50,499 nt of DNA. It comes from Plantago elongata (Eukaryota; Streptophyta; Magnoliopsida; Lamiales; Plantaginaceae). A model generated the notes under the pieces. That model made no database searches. It was given only the letters and a program-made list of their open reading frames with translations, and had not been told where the DNA came from. The translations under genes were made by a program, and so were the position numbers. Positions 28,550 to 39,681 of the stretch are shown here, one piece after another. Each line of letters starts with the position of its first letter. The stretch's first letter is position 1. The stretch lies in NCBI GenBank assembly GCA_036897095.1, contig JAYMSP010000466.1, positions 1 to 50,499 on the forward strand, written 5' to 3'.

Positions 28550-31500
28550 TTCCCTTTGAATGGACAATATTGACGATGTTGGTACGCGAGAGATATACTG
28601 TCTCATTAAAAACCTTGTTAAAAAAAACTCAGTGGGATAAACACTTAGTAAAGGGAAAAATAGTGTAGTGCGTATTCAACTCCCTGGATCTATGCATAAT
28701 TGTACTTCTTTGAATAATTACAATTCCAATCTTCTAGATCAGCTTCTCAAGTGATAATGTTTGATATGATTTGGTGAGCAAATCTTCAAATCTTTTTTAC
28801 TTAATTTTCTTCTCATAGATGATGGCGGAGAAGAACTTCTGTAGTATGTAGCTCACCTTCATGTGGAAGAACTTGTCAAACACTTAGTACACCATGTAGT
28901 TTCAATGTTCATAACATCACTCAATAATATTGTAAGGTTTGATCAATGAGTCTCATGACCTTATCACATGTATCAAAGATATGGATAATGTTGCCTCGTA
29001 AAAAATCTTGCTAGGAAATATTCAGTGGGATAAAAACCCAGTCGAATGGAAAAAGAGTGCAACAATTGCTCATGTGATGCACAATAATTTTCAATCATTA
29101 TCTCATTCATATGCTCAAACTTCAGGTTAAGCTAACATTGGTATAACCAATATTACTTTTCATATGTATTGAGAATTTTGACTCACAGTTCACTGCAATG
29201 AATACCATTTTGTACTTTATCAACATGAAGTTGATTTTGATATGAGTATAGAGATTTTACATATGAAACATTAGTTCCCCAAGAACTTTACTCATTCAAT
29301 TCATGTTTGCTAACATAGTATATTCAGTCTCCTTGGGACTACGTGGCTGAGATTATATCAACCCCTCATTTAAATTTCTTAAAATATATGACTTGCAATT
29401 CAAAATATGATGGTGTTTCGAATTCGTTTAATCAAAAGGACTTATGGTCCATGAGCTCATTTTCATCATCATGATGTCATCGAATGGACTCACATGTAAG
29501 ATCCTCATTTACATGTCCAATAAATCATGTCCATCGAATTTTGCATATGCCCATTCATTTCTCGGTTCCATGTATACCGTTATTTCAAATCTGTTTCTTA
29601 GAATTTTTAAGTCAATATTAATAATTGATATCTGAATATTTTTGCAGGTACCATTTCATTTCATATAAGCCATTTATTATGATTCAAATATCTATGCCTT
29701 TTATGACATACATTACTCTTCAGGAGTACCAAATGTATTATTCTTGCCATTTTCTTGTATTGCACTTAGTACCCAATTTTCACTGAGGTGAATGAATCAT
29801 TATTACAATAGGCAAGATATCTCACATTTCATTCTATAATTGATATGTGACTCTGTACGTCTCATAATAGGGTCATAGTTGGTTAATATTCAAATCATAA
29901 AATTTCATGTTTGAACATATCTTGATATAGTAACATGAAGCTGAATCTTTAGTTCGAGTTTGAACTTTCAAATATATGGGATCAATTCGCTCTATGTATT
30001 TTGTTTACCAGCTTATTCATGTTATTCCTTCTCTAAGCTGGAAAACAAGGGCTCATTAAAATTTAATGTCCAGCTTAAAAATCGATGTATGCATACAACT
30101 TGTGTATGCTTCAAACATTAGTTCTCTTCGGAGAACAATATGATAGGGAGTCAATATATTTGCACAGATAGATTTTCTTGTGTTGAAAATAAATTTGCCC
30201 TCAAAATGAAGAGTATACTTGTGGGTAAAGGGCAAAGGCCACATATACATCAATAATAGTCAACTTAAAAAGTGTGACTTTTGTTAATTCAAGATCTTCA
30301 TTTTCATGCTTAATCTTAGTGTTATGTGATGTCATAATAATAAATGCAACACGAGATAGCTTTCAACACATAATCATATGGAAATTAACTTCAGATTTCA
30401 CATAAACGGTTAAGTTATAACCGCATGGCCTAATTTGTCACATCAAATTACATATTTTCTCTCAACTTGAGGTTGATGAGTTCTACTTTATGCTTGGTTT
30501 TAGTGTTTGATGCATGTATAAACAAGCAAAATGTTCACATTCTCTTCAGAAAATGAGAAGAATCAAATTTTGTAAATTGACAATGATCTTTCAAGCAAAG
30601 TTTAAAACATTTTTTTTCTTTTTTTTCAAACACCTCTTGTGGTGTGATCATGGATGCACTTATATGGAACAAATAGTGGTTATCCCACCTCTTATTTACA
30701 TCACCATATTCCAACTACGCTGGTTGGTTATTTTATACTATATTTGCATCACATCAATAATGCTTTTTGTTAGTAAGGTGGACATTTCATCTTTGGCTAG
30801 CTAAACAAAGCTAGAACATTTGATCCATAAGAAGATGGATTTATCATAGCCCATTATATGTCTACGGATATATATTTTAACAACCATCAATCATTGTACC
30901 ACTTTTGGTGGTTATATTAAAATTCAAGATATGTGGAATTTTGATGGTATAAGGTATTCAACCTTTTAAGTTTCCTTCGTTGATGGTGAAGAAATATATC
31001 ATTTATGCCTTATCTTGGTTTTATATTATATCACATATTTATTTTGGAGAATATGATTTTGTATTGATTCACCGTTGAAAAGCGTTCTTCCAAAATGTGA
31101 GTTCCGATATAATTCACTGCTAACAATAAAATTAGAGTGGTTAGATAATCATATGGTGAGAAAAATAAATCTTTAAGGAAGTAAATCATAAACAAGATAG
31201 CACTTATCTTCAATGATGATAAATAGTAGTATTATTTTTTCAAATGATATGTAGCTCCATTGATGCCATCATTCGTATGTAAGTTCCATGACTCGAAACT
31301 TGTAAGTGATCATACGATAATACACATGGCATTTCCTATCAAAATTCTTTGTCACGATCTTAAGTATGTCATTGGTATGATCTTCCAATGTTGACTTAAT
31401 GCATCTTCAGAATGAACTACAAGAAGAAATTTTTTATTAGTATCTAATCTCAAACAATAAAACAATGAAATGAATAATTGTTGAGAAATTGAGAGATGGA

Positions 31501-31633
31501 GGGATGATGTAATAAGAAATCTCTTATTCATGATCATCATCCGTCATTGTCAAGTGGAGCTCTCTTCTTCTTCTAGCTTTTCCTTTAGACTCGTAGTGTG
31601 CATTCTCTATCAGTTGGTTGAGCACTATCGTGC

Positions 31634-31894
31634 TGATAAAGAGAGAGAAGAGCATGAAGAGAATGTAGAGAGATAATGAGGAGAATGGGGAGTTCATTCT
31701 TCCTTGTATATTATATGTAAATTGTGTTATGTCTACAATGAAACTATAAATAAGGAGTATTTATACAAGAGTAAAGGTAGATCAAGGGCCTAGAAGTATA
31801 TGAAGATACATTCACTACTCCACTAACCATTAACACCATTACACTCCTTAATCATCCACTAATTAGTACAACTAATGTACATTTATTCATAACA
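31634..31894 (-). repeat. 5' LTR of the copia element (261 bp)
   Basis: Begins TGATAAAGAG and ends CATAACA on the plus strand. On the minus strand the sequence right after the LTR is GCACGATAGTGCTCAACC, the primer-binding-site position, though the match to initiator tRNA-Met is not clear. Confidence 0.8.
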
Positions 31895-32465
31895 GTGACT
31901 CTCTTATAACTGCTCATACTTAAATCATTTTACAGCTCCAAATTTGTGTTCCTAGAGCCCCGCTTAAGCAGTAACGGTGGTGTTTCAATTTGGAGGTGGA
32001 TGAAGGTGGCACACTTTCCATTTTCCTTTTTTTTTAAAATTAAATTTTAAATTTAAATCCAGTTCAACTTCTATTTTGGAGAGAGAGAAAAGTAGTTAGT
32101 TCGACAATAAAAAGTTAACATTGGCATGTTCTCCAACATAAAACAAACTTTTAGGTCTATATAATACTTCGAGTACAATGGCAAAATATGTAACTGAATA
32201 AAATTTAAAGTGTACCGAAACAAATTACCCGTTTTATTACCACAGTACAAGGGCATATCCGTCATTCCAGTGATAAAAGCAATTGAAATTGATTGTTTAA
32301 GCATGACTAGTTGTTGAGGACCTTGAGGTAGAGGCAGCCAACCAGCCATTTACTTTGAAGAAATCAAACCCAAGTCATAGTCAAACACACCTCCATTCCC
32401 TCCACCTCCTTTTCTTGTATACTCTCTACCTGTCATTTTTATTCAATCATCTCTCCTCACCTATA

Positions 32466-35400
32466 ATGGCCTACAATCCGAACAACAATCTTAAAATGGA
32501 CCCTCAGTTAGCTGCTGAGAAGGCTGTCTCAGTGATCGGATTCGGCTATGACCTCACCCTCGACATCAGGTTATCCGCCTGCAAGCCCGGCCCGTCTGGC
32601 TCGGGCCTGATCGAGCTGGACAGGAGGAGGAGTAAGGATTTGGTTGTTCCGGGGAACGTCGTCGTTTCGGGTGTTTCGGGTTCTATCAAGTGTGATAAAG
32701 GTGAACGGACCAGGTTTAGCTCCGATGCTCTCACTTTCAATCAGGTATTGGAATCACTCAATTTGGTTTCGATTTTCCTCTTCTGATTTGGTTTAGATGA
32801 ATTTAGGTTTCCTAATTGCTACAGAGAGTTCTGATTCTGAGTTAGAAGTCAACTGTGAGCGACAACTCATTGAGTTGTCAATACGCTTCCCCTCCAACCT
32901 GGTCGGGGTTCTAGTCACCTTTGCCGTTTCAAAAAAAAAAAGTAGTTAACTGTAAACAACTCCGTGTTGAATTTGGGTTGTTTACATTTTTCACAATTTA
33001 GTCATGTGTTGACTAATTAGCCAGGGAGTTGTTTTATGTGTGGATTATACTTTATACTGTTATAGTAATGAGTAATGAGTGAGTTGGTAATCTAATTTGG
33101 GATGATATTTCATTAGTCAACAGTGGAGAGGACACTTACTAATTAGTATTAGTAGCTTTTCTGCCATGTTTGGACTTTGGAGAGTTTATTACTGTAAGAA
33201 GAAATTCATCATAAATTCATGATCAGATATTCACATTTATGCAAATGGACCTTTATATCATTATATGTCTTTGTTAATGTAATGTGATTGCCTTGTATTG
33301 GGAATTTACTTAATGTGTTCGATACCTGAAGCACAATTAGGGAGTTGCTATGGCAGTATGGCCTATGCAATGGTGTTTAACTTATTGGACATGCCATTTG
33401 AAGTAAAGGAAGTAAAGAGTTTTTTTCTACTTTTTTGGAGTTAACATGCCAAGTATGTAGAGATGCTTGGTTTATTAATTGAGAGTAGCTTGTGTTAGAC
33501 TAGACGGTCGAATGGTTAGAGATGTTAAAATTGGGCAAATTAGAAGAATGCACATTATACAAGGTGTGGAAATTAGGAGTGTGCCCAACTCTTGGGTGGG
33601 TGGTTGGTTTGGTGGTTATTCTTAGTGTTCAAAATGTGTCGAACCATTAGACTGCCTAACACAGTTTTTTTGTCATTTTGATTATATTGTGATTTGTGAT
33701 CATCAATAAATTTGAAAGTTGTGACTCACTCAAAGTGCCACTTTTGCTTTCATTAAATATATTCAGATGTCGGAGCATTTTAACCAAGAATTATCTCTGT
33801 CCGGTAAAATACCGTCCGGTCTGTTCAATGCAATGTTTGGTTTCAAGGGTTGGTGGCAGAATGATGCATCAACTACAAAAATTCTTGCTTTTGATGGCTG
33901 GTCGATTGGTCTGTACACAATTCAGTTGGAAAGATCACAAATAACATTGTCTGACATTGTGAAACAAGAAGTACCTCCTACATGGGATCCTGCTGCTCTT
34001 GCTGAGTAATATTCTTTGTTTAAAGCTCTTTCTTCTTTTGTGAGCAAAATCTAGTAAATAAACTATGCGCCAGTTCTATTCCCCGGCAAGTCACTAGTCC
34101 TCTATTGTGTATTACCCTACCATGATAAACAACAAAAATTAAGGAAGCCATGTCTGCGTCAAAACTCATAAACTTGCTCAAATTAACATCTTTGTCTTGT
34201 ACTCATGTCAACATCCCTGGAGTATAATTTCTTCACATATGTCCTTGTCATGAGAAGGAGTGCTAAAGTTAATGTACATTTCCTTCGAATCAGTCTCATT
34301 TTGTCTAAGATACTCTTTTGTCTCTGAGATTATCATCTTTCACTTGCTTGTTTAAGTTAATCACTGAATCCCCACACATGAATTTACCTGCCTTTTGGAA
34401 ATGATCCGTATAACCTTTTCCAGTTGCACCTGGCCATTTTGCTAATATGTTAACTCATAACTGATGACGCAATTTTTTCCAGATTCATTGAAAAATATGG
34501 TACGCATATCATTGTTGGGGTTAAGATGGGAGGCAAAGATGTTATCCATATTAAGCAGCTTCAGAATTCAAATCTCGAGCCCAATGAAGTGCAGAATTTA
34601 CTGAAGGATTTAGCTGATAAAAGTTTTTCTGAAGCTGGGGACAACAACCCTGTGGCTAACCCTGATGTTTCATTAGGAAAGCACAAGGTAATTGAAAGAT
34701 TAGCATCAAAACCATATAGTGACCACTGACCACTGACCAGGTTGACAATAAATAAGTACCAATTTGCGTTTGCTGCAATGGAAGTATCAGATGTTATGAA
34801 CTGATGATTGTGTTTTGTCACTCATCTTTTGACATCAATATACAGGAGCATAAAGATGCTCAAGCAAATACATGGCAAAACCAGCTCATCACAAAACCAA
34901 TCCCATAAATGTTGAACATCCATAGCCATCTCCGCAATTCATTATACTATATTTTAAAAGACTAGGCCAGTTCGCTTCAGAAGAAACTTATTGATAGTGG
35001 CCGTCCAAACCGATCCATATTGCTTTAATTTATGTTTTATTGACAGGCTGAACAATCATGGGACTTTCAGATGCCATTTGCTAGTACAGTGAGACCACCT
35101 GTAGTTTCTCACTCCAAAAATGATGTAAGCCACATGGCACTCTATTATTTGGGGAAAACATAAAATTCAATTTATCAGTTCAATTTAGCCCCAGTTTTTA
35201 ATTGATACAGGATTTATTGAGCGTTCACATCAGAAGAGGAGGTATTGATCTTGGACAAAGTCATAAGCAGTGGCTTTCAACGGTCTCACAGAATCCTAAT
35301 GTCATATCTATGTCTTTTGTGCCTATTGCTTCTCTCTTGAGTGGTATTCGAGGCAGTGGCTTCTTAAGCCATGCGATTAATCTATACTTGCGATGTAAGT

Positions 35401-36864
35401 ATGCTTCAATTTGATATACACTTCGATGAAGATATTCCATTTTAATTTTCTTGCTTGTACTTTATAATGGCTGCTTTATTAAAATTCCCACTGTTGGTGC
35501 AGATAAACCACCATTGGAAGAACTCACCCAATTTCTGGAATATCAACTACCTCGGCAATGGGCTCCAGCTTTCAATGATTTCCCTCTAGGTCCTCGCCGT
35601 AAAAAGAAGTCATCCCCGGCTCTGCAGTTTACATTATTAGGTCCTAAACTATACGTCAATACTATCAAGGTACATGTTGAGCTAGTAACTAGATACTAAG
35701 ACATGAGGCTGCTTGTACTTTGTGCATCTTCTTGAAAACATTCTTGTTACTTTTCATACAAACATCTTATATATGCGCCAAATAGGATGGATGATTCTTA
35801 ATCTTTTCTAAAACTCCTATATTCTGCAAAGCATTAACGGTGAGGAAATTCCATGTGAGATTGTGTTTACTGCTTACATAATCGCACATTAACAAATCCT
35901 CAGGTGCATAATTGTAAGCCAAATCGGTAGTGTTTGCATCTACAACTTTTGGAATTAGAATAATAATTTTAGTTCTTAAGATCAACCACTTGATGATTAT
36001 TCTCATTTAAATTTTAATCTAAATTGAGGGTTACATGACACTCATGTTCTTTGATATAAAGTGCCATCAACACTTGTCAAGACTATTTTGGAGGAAACAA
36101 ATAACATGTAGCATTGTTATAACACATGTTTTTATGTGATGCGCAATATGCTAATTGGATGCCTATTGCAGGTCGATACTGGTGACCGGCCTGTTACTGG
36201 TATTCGTTTATACTTGGAAGGCAAGAGGAGCGATCACTTGGCAATTCATTTACAACATCTATCAACTCTTCCTCAATCTCTCCAACTTTCACATGACTAC
36301 ACTTATCAACCAGTAGATGAGTCCATAGATCGAGGCTACTTTGAGCCTGTCAAGTGGAGTATATTCTCACATATATGCACCGCCCCAGTAGAGTATCATG
36401 GAGCATGCATAGATGAATCTGCTTCAATCGTGACAAAAGCCTGCTTCGAGGTTAAGGGTATTGGCCTGAAAAAGGTCCTCTTCCTTAGGCTTGGATTCTC
36501 TATGGTAGCTTCTGCCATAATCCGTAGATCAGAGTGGGATGGACCAACTGGCACCTCTAAGAAATCGGGATTGATGTCAATGTTAATGAGCACACCGTTT
36601 AGTGCAGCTCTGAACCAACCCGATAATAAGCATAAAAAGGTGGATCTGAATTCAGCTGTTTATCCTGGAGGCCCGCCTAGTCCTTCCAGAGCTCCAAAAA
36701 TGTCGCACTTTGTTGATACGACGGAGATGGTGAGGGGACCTGAAAATCCTCCAGGTTATTGGGTGGTTACAGGTGCAAAACTTTGCGTTGAGAATGGCAT
36801 GATACGGATCCAAGCGAAATATTCGTTGCTGACTATAGTTTCGGACGAGTCTATGTTTATGTAA
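32466..36864 (+). CDS. MACPF-domain protein NSL1 (necrotic spotted lesions 1)
   Basis: Seven coding exons: 32466-32744, 33767-34005, 34483-34687, 35047-35124, 35211-35394, 35503-35669 and 36172-36864. All introns are GT-AG, joining without frame breaks to 614 aa (Arabidopsis NSL1 is about 612 aa from memory). The MACPF signature YGTHIIVGVKMGG is at residues 178-190. N-terminal blocks AAEKAVSVIGFGYDLTLDIR and SIKCDKGERTRF, and C-terminal blocks VNTIKVDTGDRPVTGIRLYL, SAVYPGGPPSPSR and GYWVVTGAKLCVENGMI, are typical of the family. They follow NSL1 more closely than CAD1. Family role: NSL1 and CAD1 restrain salicylic-acid-dependent cell death, and loss gives lesion mimics. They have no signal peptide, and none is seen here. 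Start: the first ATG is at 32466; the frame is open further 5' but has no ATG. Intron 1 carries a SINE. Confidence 0.96.
32857..32943 (+). mobile_element. Short SINE in NSL1 intron 1
   Basis: The sequence ACGCTTCCCCTCCAACC, then GGTCGGGGTTCTAGTCACC, resembles the SINE in the copia LTR at 28328-28397. It ends in 11 A residues. Flanks AGTCAACTGT (32847-32856) and AGTTAACTGT (32944-32953) are a 10-bp target duplication with one mismatch. The B-box-like GGTTCTAGTC has one change from GGTTCGAGTC. Confidence 0.65.
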
Positions 36865-37905
36865 GGAATGAGGAAAGAAAGTGAGATGAGCAGAGTGGAT
36901 GATGTTGTTGTACATCATGCTGTACATTTACAATTCTTATACTAGCCATGATTATTTGTTGATATAAAAGCTAGTTTTGTCCAGAACTCCAGATGACTAA
37001 TCAGTAATCAGTTTAGTTTTCTCTTTCTGGGAGAGAATGAAAGAACAAGAAGGGTGATAACCAGCCTATTTCAAGTTGTGAGGTGTATGATTTTTCAGCT
37101 ATAGTTGGGACTAGGATACAAATAACTCCGTTTTTTTCAACAGCTCGAACATAAATTATGTAAACTAAGATTATCAAGGAGAGCAATCCTGGTAAGGTTG
37201 TGATTCCGTCCGGTGATACCTCGATTCGATCCTTTCCTATTCTCGCAAGCTCTTTTTTTTTTCTTTTATCTTTTTTTCAAAAAGGTGTGTTGACACTAGA
37301 GTACTAGACACATCATAGTGTAATGCTAAGACTTTGAGTATTTCCAGAAGGGAAAAAGTCTAACTTTGGTAGTGGTCCTTGAATATAAATTTCTACTTCA
37401 ATATAATAATAAAAAATAGTCTCATAAAATGTCCTAGCATCAAATTTGACTTTTTTCAAGATAATTTTTGTAAACTAGAATTTTTATAATTTTCGATGAC
37501 TTCAGCTATTTTTTTCTTTTCATTTCTTATTAGTATCCGCTTATGTAACTAATCAAGTTGAATACTGCGTCTGATCCTTTTTTATAGAGCGGCATTGTCG
37601 TATCCTTTTTCGATGATTTCAACTATTAATTCTATTAAGCTTAATTAAAATTTTATCAATGAAAAATTAAAACTCTCAACTCAAATATATACTAGTACAC
37701 CTTATTAAAATCACAACTCAATATTAAATAAAAAAAATTAATTTCAATTTAATTACCATTTATCAACTTAAAATTTCCAAATTCAATTTTAAAATTTAAA
37801 AAGATCAATCAGAGAATACTGCCGTACTAATTCTAAATAGCCACTACCACTACCAAAAGGAATAAATAACCTTATAAGACTTCCACCACCTCCAAATTAT
37901 TATCA
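36865..37905. other. Intergenic: NSL1 3' flank
   Basis: The first part is NSL1 3' UTR. About 37180-37290 has a GATTCGATCC word followed by a long T-rich tract, like a weak SINE or LINE tail, not firm enough to call. The rest is AT-rich with nothing recognised. Confidence 0.45.
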
Positions 37906-37913
37906 TATAAATA
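37906..37913 (+). promoter_or_regulatory. TATA box of the 38069 gene
   Basis: TATAAATA in a C/A-rich context, 156-163 bp upstream of the ATG at 38069. It implies a leader of roughly 125-130 nt. Confidence 0.65.
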
Positions 37914-38068
37914 CCTGCACCTGAGTACTGCTGACAGATCATATATCCTCTCTAAATAAATGTAGAAATACATTGATTATCCATTCCACCATATTCTTTG
38001 TTATCTGATCATCTGATCCAATAGACTCTCTCTTTCATTGATCAGTTTTGACTTTTGAAGTCATTACC

Positions 38069-38884
38069 ATGGCGAATCCAGCGGCAAGAACATGGCGTTG
38101 TGTTGCCGCTAATCTCGGAAAACTCAAATCCAACAGAACCAGCTCCACCATCACCAATCCATCATTGTTGCAGATGCAGGTAATTAACTACCTAATTCTC
38201 ATAACTCATTCTCTTTGCATATTGCAAATTTGCAACTCTATCTCTCTACAGCTATACCTCTTATCCCATACATGATCGATCATCAATTTCTTTCGGAACG
38301 CAATTACAACTCAGGTAACATCAAAATCCGTGGCGAATCGACAAGGACATGTTTTCGATCAGCAACGTTTCTTCTGCTCCGGGCATAGCGATGCTGCTAA
38401 GGTACTTGATCGTCAGTGTCTTTTTACCAAGGGGAAATAAATATTTAAAAATTTTCTAAGTAAACATTAGTTTTCGACTTGAAATTAAAGAAATCGGTTA
38501 CAACAGCTTCTGTGTAGGTCTGTGGAGGATGTTAGGATGATCAAGGAGCAGCTTTTCTCTAGATTAGAGGAGGACATTGCAAAGACAAGAGCGCAGCTTT
38601 CGCGTGGAGAAGAAGCTTGGATGATCCAGGAGCAGCTAGCGCATCTTTGGCAGCAATATTCTTATATATCTGAACTGGTGTCCAAGATTGAAACAGGGGT
38701 TTTGCCCAGGTTGGCTAAAGAAGCTGGGAGGATCGACGAGCAGCATTCGGCTAAATTAGCAGAAGATGCTATCGGTGTTAGACAGGAGCTTCAATCTAGA
38801 TTTGATCATGAACTTGCACGTATTGCAGATCAACTATGGTCTAGACCAAACGATTGCGACTGGATGGTTGACACGGAAAGATGA
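38069..38884 (+). CDS. Putative mitochondrial coiled-coil protein, function unknown
   Basis: Three exons: 38069-38179, 38315-38401 and 38507-38884, giving 191 aa. I chose the exon 3 acceptor (CAACAG|CTTCTG at 38506) because the next AG (TGTGTAG at 38517) would put exon 3 in a frame that stops after five codons. Residues 1-37 (MANPAARTWRCVAANLGKL...) contain Arg, Lys, Ser and Thr but no Asp or Glu, as in mitochondrial or plastid presequences. The later QQRFFCSGHS resembles a mitochondrial presequence cleavage region. From about residue 70 the protein is rich in Glu, Gln, Leu, Arg and Ala and predicted helical or coiled coil. It contains a near-repeat, MIKEQLFSRLEEDI and MIQEQLAHLWQQYS. I recognise no domain. 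It converges with the Di19 gene downstream. Confidence 0.75.
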
Positions 38885-39681
38885 TTATTTTTCAGTTAAT
38901 ATGTTTTCTGCAAGTTGCAACACTTGTTTGTTTCAATCTGCTATGAAGAAGCATTAAGCAAATCTCAGATCAATTGCAGGCAGTCAGTTTGCTACTATCT
39001 TTCAAGTTCAGTTCAGATAAATTACTTGTAGCTTATTGGTCACCTTGTGAAAATCAGCCATCTTATGTACTACAATGGAAATTTAATGTGCTTTCACTTC
39101 AATCAGAAAATATACTTTGCTGGTGTAGGAAATTAAATATATACTTACAAAGCCAGTAAAATGAGTTGTAAAATTACACTTAAGCACGCGTACATAACTT
39201 CTAGTCTACATATACTTTTCTTTACTTCGCTTCAGCGAAGCGAATAACTGAAAAGGAAAGAACAATGAAAAGTACAGAAGAAGAGGACAAGACACCAAAT
39301 ACACCTACTGCAATTCAACCTATGATAATCAAACAGGTTGAACTGTTTTCTTGTATACCTACATATATATAGTATGTGTGCTACAAATAATTGGGTCCAT
39401 AGGAAAGTAAGCTCCACTGTTTCCACTAGCATTTAACGAATCACAATGGGAACTTTAACAATCACATCTTCTGCAGTGAGAGTTCGTATATCATCACTGA
39501 AACTCGAATATGCAAGCAGACCGTATTCTTAAATAGTCTCTTGTGCCAATGTGTTGGTGACGGTGTATAGTTTTGCAAAGATCCAGAATGCTGGTAAGAC
39601 ACTATAATTAGACACCTCGGTGACATAGAGATGATCAGAGCAATTTGCATAATCAGATTATTAATGAACGACTCACTAACT
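38885..39681. other. Shared 3' region of two convergent genes
   Basis: Holds the 3' UTRs of the 38069 gene (plus) and Di19 (minus). Near the middle is a perfect hairpin, TTCGCTTC-AGC-GAAGCGAA (39226-39244), GC-rich within AT-rich sequence. No gene seen. Confidence 0.55.

Larger units (their letters stand above)
28223..31894 (-). mobile_element. Decayed Ty1/copia LTR retrotransposon
   Basis: Two related direct repeats, 28223-28549 and 31634-31894, bound 3.1 kb. Read on the minus strand, each LTR starts TGTTATGAATAAATGTAC and ends TTTATCA. Directly before the left (3') LTR lies a polypurine tract TTCAAAGGGAA. The word order before it (CCCACTGAG...AACAAGGTTTTTAATGAG) is characteristic of plant copia elements upstream of the 3' LTR. 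A remnant of the copia RNase H C-terminus (DLLTKSYQTLSLEKLI, a stop, then KIGI) is legible at about 28722-28783. No other long coding frame survives. The 3.1-kb interior is too short for a full polyprotein plus leaders, so it is internally deleted. A target duplication could not be identified. Confidence 0.8.

Noticed and set aside
32355..32465. Hydrophobic N-terminal extension of NSL1 that could mimic a signal peptide
   Set aside because: No ATG starts it, and the family starts at the MAYNP-type Met. It is 5' leader.
37180..37290. SINE with GATTCGATCC and a T-rich tail
   Set aside because: No target duplication and no second copy in the window, so too weak.
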